Part shown: positions 35,701 to 43,794 of the stretch, in pieces | Position numbering within the stretch: position 1 is the stretch's first letter | Layout of the letters: every line of letters starts with the position of its first letter | Assembly: GCA_003576535.1 (NCBI GenBank) | Contig: QXCQ01000199.1 | Span: 18,601 to 80,049 of the forward strand | Direction: 5' to 3' | DNA from: Nakamurella silvestris | GTDB lineage: Bacteria > Actinomycetota > Actinomycetes > Mycobacteriales > Nakamurellaceae | DNA: 61,449 nucleotides | Translations under genes and position numbers: made by a program | The notes under the pieces: model-generated | The model's database searches: none | What the model was told of the DNA's origin: nothing | The model's input: only the letters and a program-made list of their open reading frames with translations

Positions 35701-38700
35701 GTGCTTCCGCACGCCGTCCTCAACGCCGGGTCGATCGTCGCCCCGGCCGGCACCACCACCGACCTGCAGCTGGCCAACAAGAAGCTGATCTGGACCGTGG
35801 GAACCATCGCCGCCGACGGCACCCTGGTGCTGAAGTACTCGGCCACGGTCAACGCCGACGCCAAGGGGGTGACGGTGAAGAACGTCGTCACCGCCACCGG
35901 CGACACCCCGCCCGAGGGCTGCAACCCGGACACCACCCCGTGCACCACCGAGCAGCACACCCCGAAATGGTCGGTCGCCAAGACCTCGGACCCGGCCTCC
36001 GGTTCCACGGTCGTCCCCGGTCAGAACGTCACCTACACCCTCACCGTGACCAACCAGTCCAACAAGGCCATCGCGAAGAACGTCGTGGTGACCGACAGCC
36101 TGGCCGATGTCCTGGACAACGCCTCCTTCGTCGGCTTCGTCGGAACCCCTTCCGGTGTCGCCGCTCCGACCGGCGGGCTGCTGACCTGGACCGTCGGTGA
36201 CGTCGCACCGGGTGGCACCGCCACCCTGTCCTACATCGTCAAGGTGAACGCCGGTGCCGTCGGTGTGATCCTGCGGAACGTGGTGACCGCCAACGGCGAC
36301 ACCCCGCCCGAGAAGTGCAGCCCGGCCGACACTTCCGCCGCGGACTGCAGCACCACCCACTACACCCCGAAGTGGACCCTGAAGAAGACCTCCGACCCGG
36401 CGACCGGTTCCACCGTGCTGCCCGGTGACGACATCACCTACACGCTGACCGTCACCAACCAGTCCGCGGACGCCCCGGCCACCGGGATCGTCGTCTCCGA
36501 CGACCTGTCCGATGTGCTGAACAACGCCGGCGGGTTCGCCTTCGTCGGCTCGTCCACCGGTGCAACCCGGACCGGGAACACCCTGGCCTGGACGGTCGGT
36601 ACGTTGGCCCCCGGTGCCACGAAGTCCTTGTCCTACAAGGTGACGGTGAACGCCGGTGCCAAGGGGGTCACGTTGAAGAACGTGGCCACCGGCACGGGCA
36701 CCACCCCGCCGCAGGAGTGCACGGTCGCGGTTCCGTGCACCACCGAGAACTCCACCCCCAGCTGGACCGTGGCCAAGACCTCGGTCCCGGCCACCGGCTC
36801 GACCGTCGTCCCCGGACAGACGATCACCTACAGCCTGACCGTCACGAACACCTCCGACGCCCCGGCGGCCGGTGTGGTGCTCAAGGACGACCTGTCCGAC
36901 CTGCTCGACGACGCCACCTTCGGCGCCTTCGTCAGCGGATACGTCGGCAGCCCGGCGCTGGTCGGCGATCAGCTGACCTGGACCGTCGGAACCGTTCCGG
37001 CCCATACGGTCCGGGTGCTGCAGTACACCGTCACGGTGAAGGCAGGTTCGGTGGGGGCGACCCTGAAGAACGTCGTCACCGGCACCGGTGTCACTCCGCC
37101 GACCGACTGCACCACCGACAAGCCGTGCAGCACCGAGCACTTCACCCCGAAGTGGACCATCACCAAGACTTCGGTCCCCGCCACCGGTTCCACCGTGCTG
37201 CCCGGTACCGCAGTCGCCTACACCCTCACGGTGAAGAACGAGTCGGTCGACGCGGTGGCCGACAACATCGCCCTGACCGACAACCTGACCGACATCCTGG
37301 ACGACGCCACCTTCAACGGCTTCACCCCCGGCCATGTCGGCAACGCCTCGCTCACCGGCAACACGGTGAACTGGACCATCGACACGGTCCCGGCCGGCGC
37401 GACCCGGACGCTCACCTACACGGTGATCGTCAAGCCGACCGCCATCGGTGCCACCCTGCGCAACGTGGTCACCGGCACCGGTGACACCCCGCCGCAGGAG
37501 TGCACGCCGGTGAAACCCTGTGACACCGAACATTTCACCCCGGAATGGACGATCGCCAAGTCCTCGGACCCGACCGACGGTTCCAAGGTCCTGCCCGGAC
37601 AGGTGATCACCTACAAGGTCAAGGTCACCAACACGACCGCCCACGCCGACGCCGGCGCGGTGACCGTGACGGACAACCTGTCCGACGTGCTGAACAACGC
37701 GACCCTGGTGACCTCCAGCGCGGATCTGCTGTCCCAGGGCGCCACCCTGGCCGGCAACAAGATCACCTGGTCCATCACCGATCTCGCGGCAGCAAGCTCG
37801 CAGACCCTCACCTACCAGGTGAAGATCAACGACGGCGCCTTCGGCAAGACCATCGGCAACGTGGTCACCGGTACCGGTGACGTCCCGCCGAGCACCTGTG
37901 TCCCGGGGGAGAACAACCCGTCCCCGGACTGCTCGACCAACCACTACACCCCGCTGCTGCCGACCGTCACCAAGTCCCTCTCCGGTTCCCCGGTGCAGGA
38001 CCCGGCGACCGGCGTCTGGACCGTGAAGTACTCGGTGGTCGTCACCAACCCGAACGCCGCCGACGCGGTCCCGTACGACCTGACCGACAACCTCGGCTAC
38101 CCGAGCGGTCTGGTCGTCAACTCGGCGAAGATCACCGGCTCCCCGGCCGGTGTCACGGTGCACGACGGCTGGAACGGCCAGTCCGACACCGAGATCGTCA
38201 GCGGAGCCACCATCCCGGCGGCCTCCACCCACACCTACGAGATCACCGTCAAGACCCTGGTTCCCGTCACCGTGCCGGACCCGGTCCGCGAGTGTGATCC
38301 GGAAACGGGTGCCGGCAAGGGCTTCTTCAACGGTGTGACCCTGACCGCCTACGGTCAGCACGCCAATGACGATGCCTGCGGCGAGATCCCGGAGCCGGTG
38401 ACCCCGACGATCGACAAGAACGTCGTGAGCACCGTCCAGCAGGCCGACGGCACCTGGACCGTCAAGTACTCGGTGACCGTCACCAACCCGAGCCAGACGC
38501 TGGCCACCGGGTACACCCTCAAGGACGCCTTCGACTTCGGCGGGGGCATCACCATCACGGGCACCCCGACCGTCACCGGCCCGGCCGGCGTCACGGTGGC
38601 GGCCAACTGGAACGGGACCGATCACACCACGATCGTCACCAACCAGCTGCTGCCGGCCGCTGCGGTCCACGTCTACACCGTCACGGTCAACGCCGATGTC

Positions 38701-41556
38701 GCTGCCGACGCCACCACCCAGGCCCGGGACTGCACGATCCAGGAAGGTGAAGAAGGTACCGGCTTCCTGAACAAGGCGCAGGTCAGCGTCGGCGACCGGG
38801 ATCCGGTCAGTGACGAGGCGTGCAGCAGCCCGGTCTCCCCGGAGATCGACAAGCAGTTCGTCTCCGCCGAGCAGAACCTGAACGGCGACGGCGACTGGGA
38901 CGGCACCTGGACCGTGAAGTACTCGATCCTGGTGAACAACCCGTCGGCCACCACCGGCCTGGTCTACAACGTCACCGACACCCCGGACTTCCCGGCCGGT
39001 GTCACCGTGAACTCGGCCACCGCAACGGGTGTCGACAACGCGGGGGATGCGATCACCGGTCTGAGCAACACCTGGGCCGGCGGCACCCTGACCATCAAGA
39101 ACGGCCGCTCGCTCCCCGCCGCCGAAAAGGACTCCTACCTGGTGTCCCTCAACGTGACGGTGGCCCCGAGCGTGGTGCCCGGTACCTGCGAGACCGGACC
39201 GGCCTTCCACAACAAGGGCACCGTGGTCTCGGGCAACGACGAGATCAACGACTCCGCCTGCGGTCCGATCACCGAGGTGGTCGTCCCGCAGGTCGTCAAG
39301 ACGGTCTCCTCGCTCACCCAGGCCGCCAACGGTTCCTGGAACATCGTGTACTCGGTCGTGGTCACCAACCCGAGCGAGAACCTCGCCGCCAAGTACGACC
39401 TGACGGACACCCCGACCTTCGGTGGTGGCATCGTGATCAACTCGGCGACGGTGACCTCGGCCCCGGCCGGTGTCGACGCCTCCGGCTGGAACGGTGGCAG
39501 CAACACCACGATCGTCACCGGGAAGTCCTTGGGCGCCGGCAAGTCCCACACCTACGAGATCACGGTCAACGCCTCGGTCACCACCACCTCGACCTCCAGC
39601 GAGAGCGACTGCGTGCTGACCGAGGGGGAGAACGGAACCGGATTCCTCAACCGGGCCACCGTGTCCGTCGGTGATCTGACCACCACCGACCAGGCCTGCG
39701 CCGCGCCGGTGAAGCCGACGATCACCAAGACCCTGACCGGTGTGGACACCACCAGCACCCCGGGCACCTACAAGGTCACCTACGACGTCACCGTCTCCAA
39801 CGAGGACGCCGCCACCGGTCTGCAGTACTCCCTCGACGACAACCTCGGCTTCCCGGCCGGTGTCACCGTCAGCGGGCAGACCGTCACGGCCAAGGCCACC
39901 ACCCTGGCCGGCGGCGCACTGAGCGATGTGGTCACCCCGAACCCGGCCTGGACCGGTGCGACCCCGACCACCTCGTTGACCTCCGGACCGACCGCCCTCG
40001 CGGCGGCCACCCGGCACGTCTACACGGTGACCGTGCTGGCCGCCGTGCCGACGGACACCCCCACCGACGTCCTGGCCTGCAACCCGGAAACACCCTCCGG
40101 GCACGGGTTGTTCAACACCGCCACCGTGAGCTTCGGTGGTACGCCGACCGAGCCGGACTCGGCCGACGCCACCGCCTGTGGTGACATCCCGGTCCGGGTC
40201 CAGGTCGACAAGGTCTGGATCATCAACGGTGTCACCTTCGACGAGGGCACCCAGCCGGCCGGCTTCGAGGCCACCCCGACCCTCGACGGTGCGGACAAGG
40301 CCTGGGGCACCGTCTACGACGGCTACACCCTCGGCAGCACCGTGGTCGTCGGTGAGAAGGTCACCACGCCGAACGTCAACTGTGTGGCCACCACCGGTGA
40401 GGGCCTGGGCGACCTGGTGCTCGACAGTGCACTGACCACCAGGACGATCACCAACGTCGTCAACTGCACGACCACCCTGACCCTGGTCAAGGAGGTCGAT
40501 CCGACACACGGCGGCCAGGCCGTCCCGGCCGACTGGACACTGCAGGCCGGTGACGCCGGCGGGGTCGTCTTCGACGGTGCCGGCACCGCCACCCACGCGG
40601 TGGTTCCCGGTGTGGCGTACACGATCTCCGAGCTGGCCGGCCCCGCCGGTTGGCGGGTCGGGAAGACCTGGAGCTGTGTCGCCGCCGGTACCGATGTCCC
40701 GGTCGACGGAGCGGTGGCCGAGGAAGGCTCGGACACCGGAACCGTCACCCTGGGCTACGGGGACGACGTGACCTGCACGATCGTCAACACCGACTACGTG
40801 GTCGACATGGCCATCACCATCGACCATGCCAAGACCGGTGACAACGCCGATCGCAACGTGGTCACCAAGTCCGGTGTGAACGCCCAGTACGACTACATCA
40901 TCGACGTGACCAACGACCTGGACGAGCCGGCGACGGGCGTCACGGTGGTCAACGGGGTGGAGTCCTACCTGAAGGTGGATCCGAACTCCTTCCGCATCGA
41001 CGGTGTCTCGGTGACGGCCTCCGGACTGCGGGCACCGCGGCTGACCGCCGCCGGTGCCACGGTTCTCGGCGACTGGACGATCGCGCTGACCGGCACGGAC
41101 GCCAACGGCTTCGGTGGCCTCATCACGGCGACCTACGCCGGGGTGTACCAGCCGGGTGACGCCGCCCAGATCGCTTACACGGTGACCGTCGGGAACGTCC
41201 CGAAGGCCGCGGACGGTTCGTACATCGACATCCCCAGCAGTGACAAGGTGTCGGCGGCGGAGCGGGAGACCACCTACGTCAACAACCAGGACACCGTCCT
41301 GACACCGGTGGAGTACATCGAGGTCGTCCCGTCGACCGAGACCTCCACACCCCCGCCCACCACGGTGACCAGCACGACGACTGTGATCACCTCGACGCCG
41401 ACGAACCCGACCTACCCGCCCGGTCCGCCGTTGCCGAACACCGGTGTGCCGGCGCTGACCATGGGTCTGTGGGGCATCGGCCTCCTGCTGGCCGGTGGTC
41501 TGGCCCTGCTGATCGCCGCCCGGCGTCGGCAGACCGGATCGGGTGGGCACGCCTGA
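29758..41556 (+). CDS. Giant modular sortase-type surface protein (DUF5979/DUF11 repeats)
   Basis: A 3,932-residue secreted, wall-anchored protein. Order: signal peptide (1-41, ending APEAQA); N-terminal domain resembling choice-of-anchor K (FVLGRVIHYNNPI, ~42-265); two divergent prealbumin-like modules (to 31240); 13 DUF5979-type modules of 100-125 residues (31240-35550, each starting like GSLQITKKV and ending in VTNTVxR); six DUF11-type modules (35551-37952, each starting KTSDPATGSTVLPG); five longer modules (37957-40190, WTVKYSVVVTNPS); three last modules (40198 to ~41290); a Thr/Pro linker; LPNTG at residue 3892; a membrane helix and RRR tail. It probably acts as a long adhesin or surface stalk. 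No sortase is in the window. Confidence 0.92.
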   Translation: MAQHRSYTKSTIVGSIGTVMALVAGLLVYVTTSAPAPEAQAADINIGAIQAQVHDQKGTASDFSTPAGSNNCLRYAPSLSSTSSTFVTSPNEAQAAHGFDNNCPTNLDATQQSTVGIRPATGGNITIGSPFVLGRVIHYNNPISTTSASFYTGKLDLVLPGFVSPNTIGFDWTLWETPNNNTCPAGYVGAGGNSNCLDEIKFASAISSNTLSQGGIDYKVVINGFDPVGNSAACPSAPTANETNRFLTDEGKQTHACIWATLTQVRSLTVIKKVDSSAGTPAGTPSFAYTSTSSISGSPWASTFNLVNNGSTNRQLLQGETVNVTEAIPADDRWSLTSIQCQQADGNPVPAGVVTTNLATGKLTLNNVPAASAAAAAITCTYTNKYSPKNTLTLVKTVSGGSATTADFTLTATGPTTVSGLGNSATIVSQRIPAGTYALSESNSGSGSAGYVPSGAWTCANQGGTGLTVTNGNVVIPDSGTTTSVTCTIANRFAIGSLQITKKVVAPTGAYTGGSTKTFSGAYNCGTGFTGTFTTLTTAAPITVTNLPVGKVCTVTETTPTGGLLNASYAWTAPSFAPAAVTIGDGTTSTIEITNTVVQNTGNFSITKVISGPGGYVGGNRTFPVQYSCTLTGATTLTGTVDISTAGAVSAATPIPTGSVCSFTETLTRQNTDFTGNDPSYVWSGYVVNPTSVTINNSSTAGPVAVTVTNTYTRNFGSLKLTKAVSGSGYTGTGTPFTVNYNCGGTFTGSVQLSSTGSSTINNLPAGATCTLSETAPNENLLDDAHDWGTPVWNPSNQVTIVAGSTVSATVTNPTVAVFGTVTVTKALSGATEGVSAGKTFAIRVVCGTVFDQTFNVAVGATSTTTNLPVGTSCDVTETAPSGGLVDGSYGWGTTPATQTVKVTAAGQIVPVTVTNPVVRNYGNLKITKVLVDPNNVVTPGRAFTGTWSCVYGTNPAVTGTFSLANGQTFTTTNGQILIGSICTVTESASTLTAPPKATDASYVWQAAAYAPGSTVTVTTAAGSPLVTVTNTVTRLTGSFGVNKTVTGSGKTDGYVAGSTFPFTWSCTTPDGPQNGTFNLADGAAFPGPTATLPAGSVCTVTEGANPNPTSADFSWDSVGFVVTGATGTPGTRSVTFTIPTTGSVSVAVTNTITRKLGSVTVKKVIAGATSGLAGTPNFQITLACGTAGTFQLSVPAGGSASQANLPIGTVCAVSEANPTGGLVDASYSWGTPTYAPASITVTGPPVTATVTNTIERVRASVYLEKTFTGPAGIVSTTKDYTGTWSCVKDGTPVTGTWTAKAGAGQVLLADNILVTSTCTATEDALSAPSADGSYRWLAPTITGVTVTVGGANKMTVANTLTRDTGSIQVTKALSGATGGYQGSGKPFLVRYTCTLSGFPNITGTVNIAPGGTETVAGIPFGWLCSFSEDSPTQNLLKDASYAWGTPTVVPATITLTSAASSGTVAVTNPINRVRGAVNVTKIVNDTFGAIKAGTGFSGSYSCVYPGDAAETGTWTTTGAGTFTGRTDLLVGSVCSVTENTLSASDLVDGSWQWNTPVLGANVTVSAATPAVLTVTNSAKRLFSGLTITKAISGATAGVKPSATFDGTWTCVLGSASWSDRFSVAAGATVTAFTAADQRVPATAVCSIVEDTPGAADLVDGSYAFGTPVYAPATVTLAAGASQELKVTNPVVRVYATLKVVKNVTGPGAPLVTPTRVYTGSVSCVYSSDAPVVLPWSATTSTPATISGVLVGSKCTVTEDAATRVSPPAPSDPSYVWLPETISPVPATVAAPTAPVTTVTVTNPTAREFAGFSVKKVVTGATEGITGAGVFPMTYSCQPATGSPVTGSFDVLGGQTWTLPAGVDIPGGSVCTVTEPAAGLPTLRDGAWTWDAPTFLVDGNSSNAVGRSVQFTLPAGSSTPIAVVVTNNVTRTYGKFTVTKTSDPATGSTVTPGSTINYTVTVKSIGSVPVHDVVVTDDLTDVLPHAVLNAGSIVAPAGTTTDLQLANKKLIWTVGTIAADGTLVLKYSATVNADAKGVTVKNVVTATGDTPPEGCNPDTTPCTTEQHTPKWSVAKTSDPASGSTVVPGQNVTYTLTVTNQSNKAIAKNVVVTDSLADVLDNASFVGFVGTPSGVAAPTGGLLTWTVGDVAPGGTATLSYIVKVNAGAVGVILRNVVTANGDTPPEKCSPADTSAADCSTTHYTPKWTLKKTSDPATGSTVLPGDDITYTLTVTNQSADAPATGIVVSDDLSDVLNNAGGFAFVGSSTGATRTGNTLAWTVGTLAPGATKSLSYKVTVNAGAKGVTLKNVATGTGTTPPQECTVAVPCTTENSTPSWTVAKTSVPATGSTVVPGQTITYSLTVTNTSDAPAAGVVLKDDLSDLLDDATFGAFVSGYVGSPALVGDQLTWTVGTVPAHTVRVLQYTVTVKAGSVGATLKNVVTGTGVTPPTDCTTDKPCSTEHFTPKWTITKTSVPATGSTVLPGTAVAYTLTVKNESVDAVADNIALTDNLTDILDDATFNGFTPGHVGNASLTGNTVNWTIDTVPAGATRTLTYTVIVKPTAIGATLRNVVTGTGDTPPQECTPVKPCDTEHFTPEWTIAKSSDPTDGSKVLPGQVITYKVKVTNTTAHADAGAVTVTDNLSDVLNNATLVTSSADLLSQGATLAGNKITWSITDLAAASSQTLTYQVKINDGAFGKTIGNVVTGTGDVPPSTCVPGENNPSPDCSTNHYTPLLPTVTKSLSGSPVQDPATGVWTVKYSVVVTNPNAADAVPYDLTDNLGYPSGLVVNSAKITGSPAGVTVHDGWNGQSDTEIVSGATIPAASTHTYEITVKTLVPVTVPDPVRECDPETGAGKGFFNGVTLTAYGQHANDDACGEIPEPVTPTIDKNVVSTVQQADGTWTVKYSVTVTNPSQTLATGYTLKDAFDFGGGITITGTPTVTGPAGVTVAANWNGTDHTTIVTNQLLPAAAVHVYTVTVNADVAADATTQARDCTIQEGEEGTGFLNKAQVSVGDRDPVSDEACSSPVSPEIDKQFVSAEQNLNGDGDWDGTWTVKYSILVNNPSATTGLVYNVTDTPDFPAGVTVNSATATGVDNAGDAITGLSNTWAGGTLTIKNGRSLPAAEKDSYLVSLNVTVAPSVVPGTCETGPAFHNKGTVVSGNDEINDSACGPITEVVVPQVVKTVSSLTQAANGSWNIVYSVVVTNPSENLAAKYDLTDTPTFGGGIVINSATVTSAPAGVDASGWNGGSNTTIVTGKSLGAGKSHTYEITVNASVTTTSTSSESDCVLTEGENGTGFLNRATVSVGDLTTTDQACAAPVKPTITKTLTGVDTTSTPGTYKVTYDVTVSNEDAATGLQYSLDDNLGFPAGVTVSGQTVTAKATTLAGGALSDVVTPNPAWTGATPTTSLTSGPTALAAATRHVYTVTVLAAVPTDTPTDVLACNPETPSGHGLFNTATVSFGGTPTEPDSADATACGDIPVRVQVDKVWIINGVTFDEGTQPAGFEATPTLDGADKAWGTVYDGYTLGSTVVVGEKVTTPNVNCVATTGEGLGDLVLDSALTTRTITNVVNCTTTLTLVKEVDPTHGGQAVPADWTLQAGDAGGVVFDGAGTATHAVVPGVAYTISELAGPAGWRVGKTWSCVAAGTDVPVDGAVAEEGSDTGTVTLGYGDDVTCTIVNTDYVVDMAITIDHAKTGDNADRNVVTKSGVNAQYDYIIDVTNDLDEPATGVTVVNGVESYLKVDPNSFRIDGVSVTASGLRAPRLTAAGATVLGDWTIALTGTDANGFGGLITATYAGVYQPGDAAQIAYTVTVGNVPKAADGSYIDIPSSDKVSAAERETTYVNNQDTVLTPVEYIEVVPSTETSTPPPTTVTSTTTVITSTPTNPTYPPGPPLPNTGVPALTMGLWGIGLLLAGGLALLIAARRRQTGSGGHA

Positions 41557-41681
41557 TCTGAACCGCTGAATTGACGATTCGGGCCGCACTCAACAATCCG
41601 ATCCGTAGCTGCGCTTCCTCCGTGTGACCTTCGTCGGTGTGCTCGGCGCTCCGGGGTCCGAAGACAGAGGTGAGGGTGATT

Positions 41682-43559
41682 GTGGTGAAACGTTTTTCCA
41701 CACGCAGTGTGCTGGGGAGGGTCGGGCTCGGCACGGCGCTCGTGGCGGGTGTCGTGATGTCCGTCGCGCCGTTGACGGCGTCGGCATCCGGTCCGGCCCG
41801 GCAGGGTTTCCCGTCGACCAGTCCGGTCGCAGATCTTCCCGTAGGAGTGGCCTGGGGCCTCAACGGCCAGAGCTCCGCGGACATCGGCGGGGCTGTGGGG
41901 GACGGCACCTTCCTCGATCGGTTGGCCCCTGTTGTCGTCAACGGCGGGACCGCTCTGGACAACAAGGAGATCAGCGCCGTCGACGCAGGCAGCGCCACCT
42001 CCTGCGGGTTGACCGATGGAAAGGCCGCCTGCTGGGGCTCCAACAGTGAAGGTGCCCTGGGAACCAACAACCCGGCCTCCCGCTCGGCCGTCCCGGCGGT
42101 GCTCACCGGGCTGCTGGCCGGGAAGTCCGTCACCGCAGTGTCTGTCGGTGGCTTACATGCCTGCGCCATCGCCGACGACAGCGCCTTCTGCTGGGGGCAG
42201 GCGGGACAGCTGGGGTCAGGGTCCTCGAACGGCTCCCAGGTGCCGGTCAAGGTCGACACCAGCGGCGTATTGGCAGGGAAGAAGATCTCCGCCGTCTCGG
42301 TCGGTGGAGACCACACCTGCGTGATCGCCGACGGACAGGTGTTCTGCTGGGGTGACAACCAACTCGGCCAGCTGGGTACCGGAGAGACCTCGGCGTCGAA
42401 GCTGAGTCCGGTTGCGGTGACGACCGAGGGTGTCCTGCACGGGCGCACCGTGAGTTCCATCAGTGCCGGTTGGAGCCATACCTGCGCGTTGGCGGATGGC
42501 AAGGCGTTCTGCTGGGGCCTGAACACCTCCGGCCAGCTGGGCAACGGGACCCTGGTGACCCTGCCCAGGCCGGTACAGGTGGATTTCAGCAAGGAATTCG
42601 CCGGTGACGTGGTGGTGAAATCGATCAGTGCCGGTGGTATCGCCAGTTGCGCCGTTGCCGGTGAAGGCGACGACCGGCTGCCCCTGTGCTGGGGAGACAA
42701 CGTGCACGGCAGCCTGGGAGTCGATCCGGACAACGACGACGACCACCCGCGTCCGGGCCCCGTGGGAGGCGTCCAGGGCAAGACTGTGGACACCGTCGCC
42801 CTCGGCACCGGCAACGCCTGCCTGCTGACCGGGGGAAAGCCTTTCTGCTGGGGGTCGGGACCGATCGGCAACAACTCCGAGAGCGACGTCACCTTGTCGG
42901 CCAAGCCCGTGTTCACCGGCGGGGTTCTCAATGGTCGAACGACACTGGAGTTGAGCGCCGGGCAGGGGTTCACCACAGGGGTGGCGGTCAACACACCGAC
43001 CTTCGCCGACGTGACCTCGGCCAACCAGTTCTTCGGGGACGTGGCCTGGCTGTACGGCAAGGGTATTGCGACCTTCGCGCCCGGCCCGAAGTCCTTCCGC
43101 CCGACCGATGCGGTGACGCGTGGTGAGATGGCGCAGTTCGTGTTCCGTTTCGTCAACCCGGGTTTGGACGACCCGACCTGCAACCCGAACAGCCCGCGGG
43201 TGTTCCTGGACGTGGCGGCCGCGTCTGCGTCCTGTGGGGCGGTCGAGTGGCTGGCCGGGCAGAAGATCGTGAAATCCGGTGGGTCCTTCCGTCCGGGCCT
43301 GCCGCTGACCCGTTCGACGATGGCGGACTGGTTGTACCGCAGCCACCATCCTGGCGTGGCGGATCAGTTCTGCAGCAACGCCCAGCCGGTGTTCTCCGAT
43401 GTCGATCTGACCACCCCGTCGTGCGGGAACATCAAGTGGATCGCCCGGGTCGGGGTGAACCGCGGTTTCGGGGACGGCAGCTATCGACCCGGTGACCCGG
43501 TGACCCGTCAGGCCATCGCCCGGTTCTTCCATCGGATGGACGGGCTGCTCAGCCACTGA
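41682..43559 (+). CDS. Secreted RCC1-repeat protein with C-terminal SLH-like domains
   Basis: A protein of about 625 residues. The signal peptide (LGTALVAGVVMSVAPLTASA) is followed by six RCC1-type propeller repeats, each ending like AFCWGDNQLGQLGTG (residues ~45-440). The C-terminus has three SLH-like repeats with FADV, VFLDV and VFSDV starts and FRPTDAVTRGEMA / YRPGDPVTRQAIA ends, which bind cell-wall polymers. Cysteine pairs per repeat suggest disulfides outside the cell. GAGGTGAGG precedes GTG 41682/41685, either of which may start it. It follows the giant surface protein by 125 nt, so the two may be exposed together. The binding partner is unknown. Confidence 0.88.
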   Translation: MVKRFSTRSVLGRVGLGTALVAGVVMSVAPLTASASGPARQGFPSTSPVADLPVGVAWGLNGQSSADIGGAVGDGTFLDRLAPVVVNGGTALDNKEISAVDAGSATSCGLTDGKAACWGSNSEGALGTNNPASRSAVPAVLTGLLAGKSVTAVSVGGLHACAIADDSAFCWGQAGQLGSGSSNGSQVPVKVDTSGVLAGKKISAVSVGGDHTCVIADGQVFCWGDNQLGQLGTGETSASKLSPVAVTTEGVLHGRTVSSISAGWSHTCALADGKAFCWGLNTSGQLGNGTLVTLPRPVQVDFSKEFAGDVVVKSISAGGIASCAVAGEGDDRLPLCWGDNVHGSLGVDPDNDDDHPRPGPVGGVQGKTVDTVALGTGNACLLTGGKPFCWGSGPIGNNSESDVTLSAKPVFTGGVLNGRTTLELSAGQGFTTGVAVNTPTFADVTSANQFFGDVAWLYGKGIATFAPGPKSFRPTDAVTRGEMAQFVFRFVNPGLDDPTCNPNSPRVFLDVAAASASCGAVEWLAGQKIVKSGGSFRPGLPLTRSTMADWLYRSHHPGVADQFCSNAQPVFSDVDLTTPSCGNIKWIARVGVNRGFGDGSYRPGDPVTRQAIARFFHRMDGLLSH

Positions 43560-43576
43560 ACCACCGGTGGAAAATG

Positions 43577-43627
43577 ACGATTCGGGTCCCGGATGGTCGA
43601 AATATGACCATCCAGGACCCGAATCGT
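43577..43627. terminator. 22-bp stem hairpin after the RCC1 gene
   Basis: The arms 43577-43598 and 43606-43627 pair with a single mismatch around a 7-nt loop, starting 17 nt after the stop. The left-arm core ACGATTCGGG also occurs at 41573 after the giant gene. It is likely an intrinsic terminator without a U-tract. Confidence 0.7.
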
Positions 43628-43717
43628 GTTTCCGGGCTCGGACGGGGCTCGACAAGATCACGTCGACGAATCCGATCCGTCGGGAACTAACTCCGGCCCC
43701 GGGCGACTAAGTCTCAT

Positions 43718-43740
43718 AGGGGAACCGAAACGGCTCCCCT
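43718..43740 (+). promoter_or_regulatory. Hairpin in the cytochrome P450 leader
   Basis: AGGGGAACCG-AAA-CGGCTCCCCT forms a 10-bp stem with one mismatch, ending directly before an in-frame GTG at 43741. If translation begins at ATG 43795 the hairpin is in the 5' leader and could affect RNA stability or expression. Confidence 0.4.
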
Positions 43741-43794
43741 GTGAACACGTCCCAGGAGCACGCTGCTGCTCCGGGTGAGCCGGAAAAGGGCCAG

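Noticed and set aside
30916-41589. A 3,557-codon open frame on the minus strand opposite the giant surface-protein gene
   Set aside because: It is a by-product of the codon bias and repeats of the plus-strand gene. Its translation is Gly/Arg/Asp-rich, with no domains or signal, while the plus-strand frame has clear repeats, a signal peptide and an anchor.
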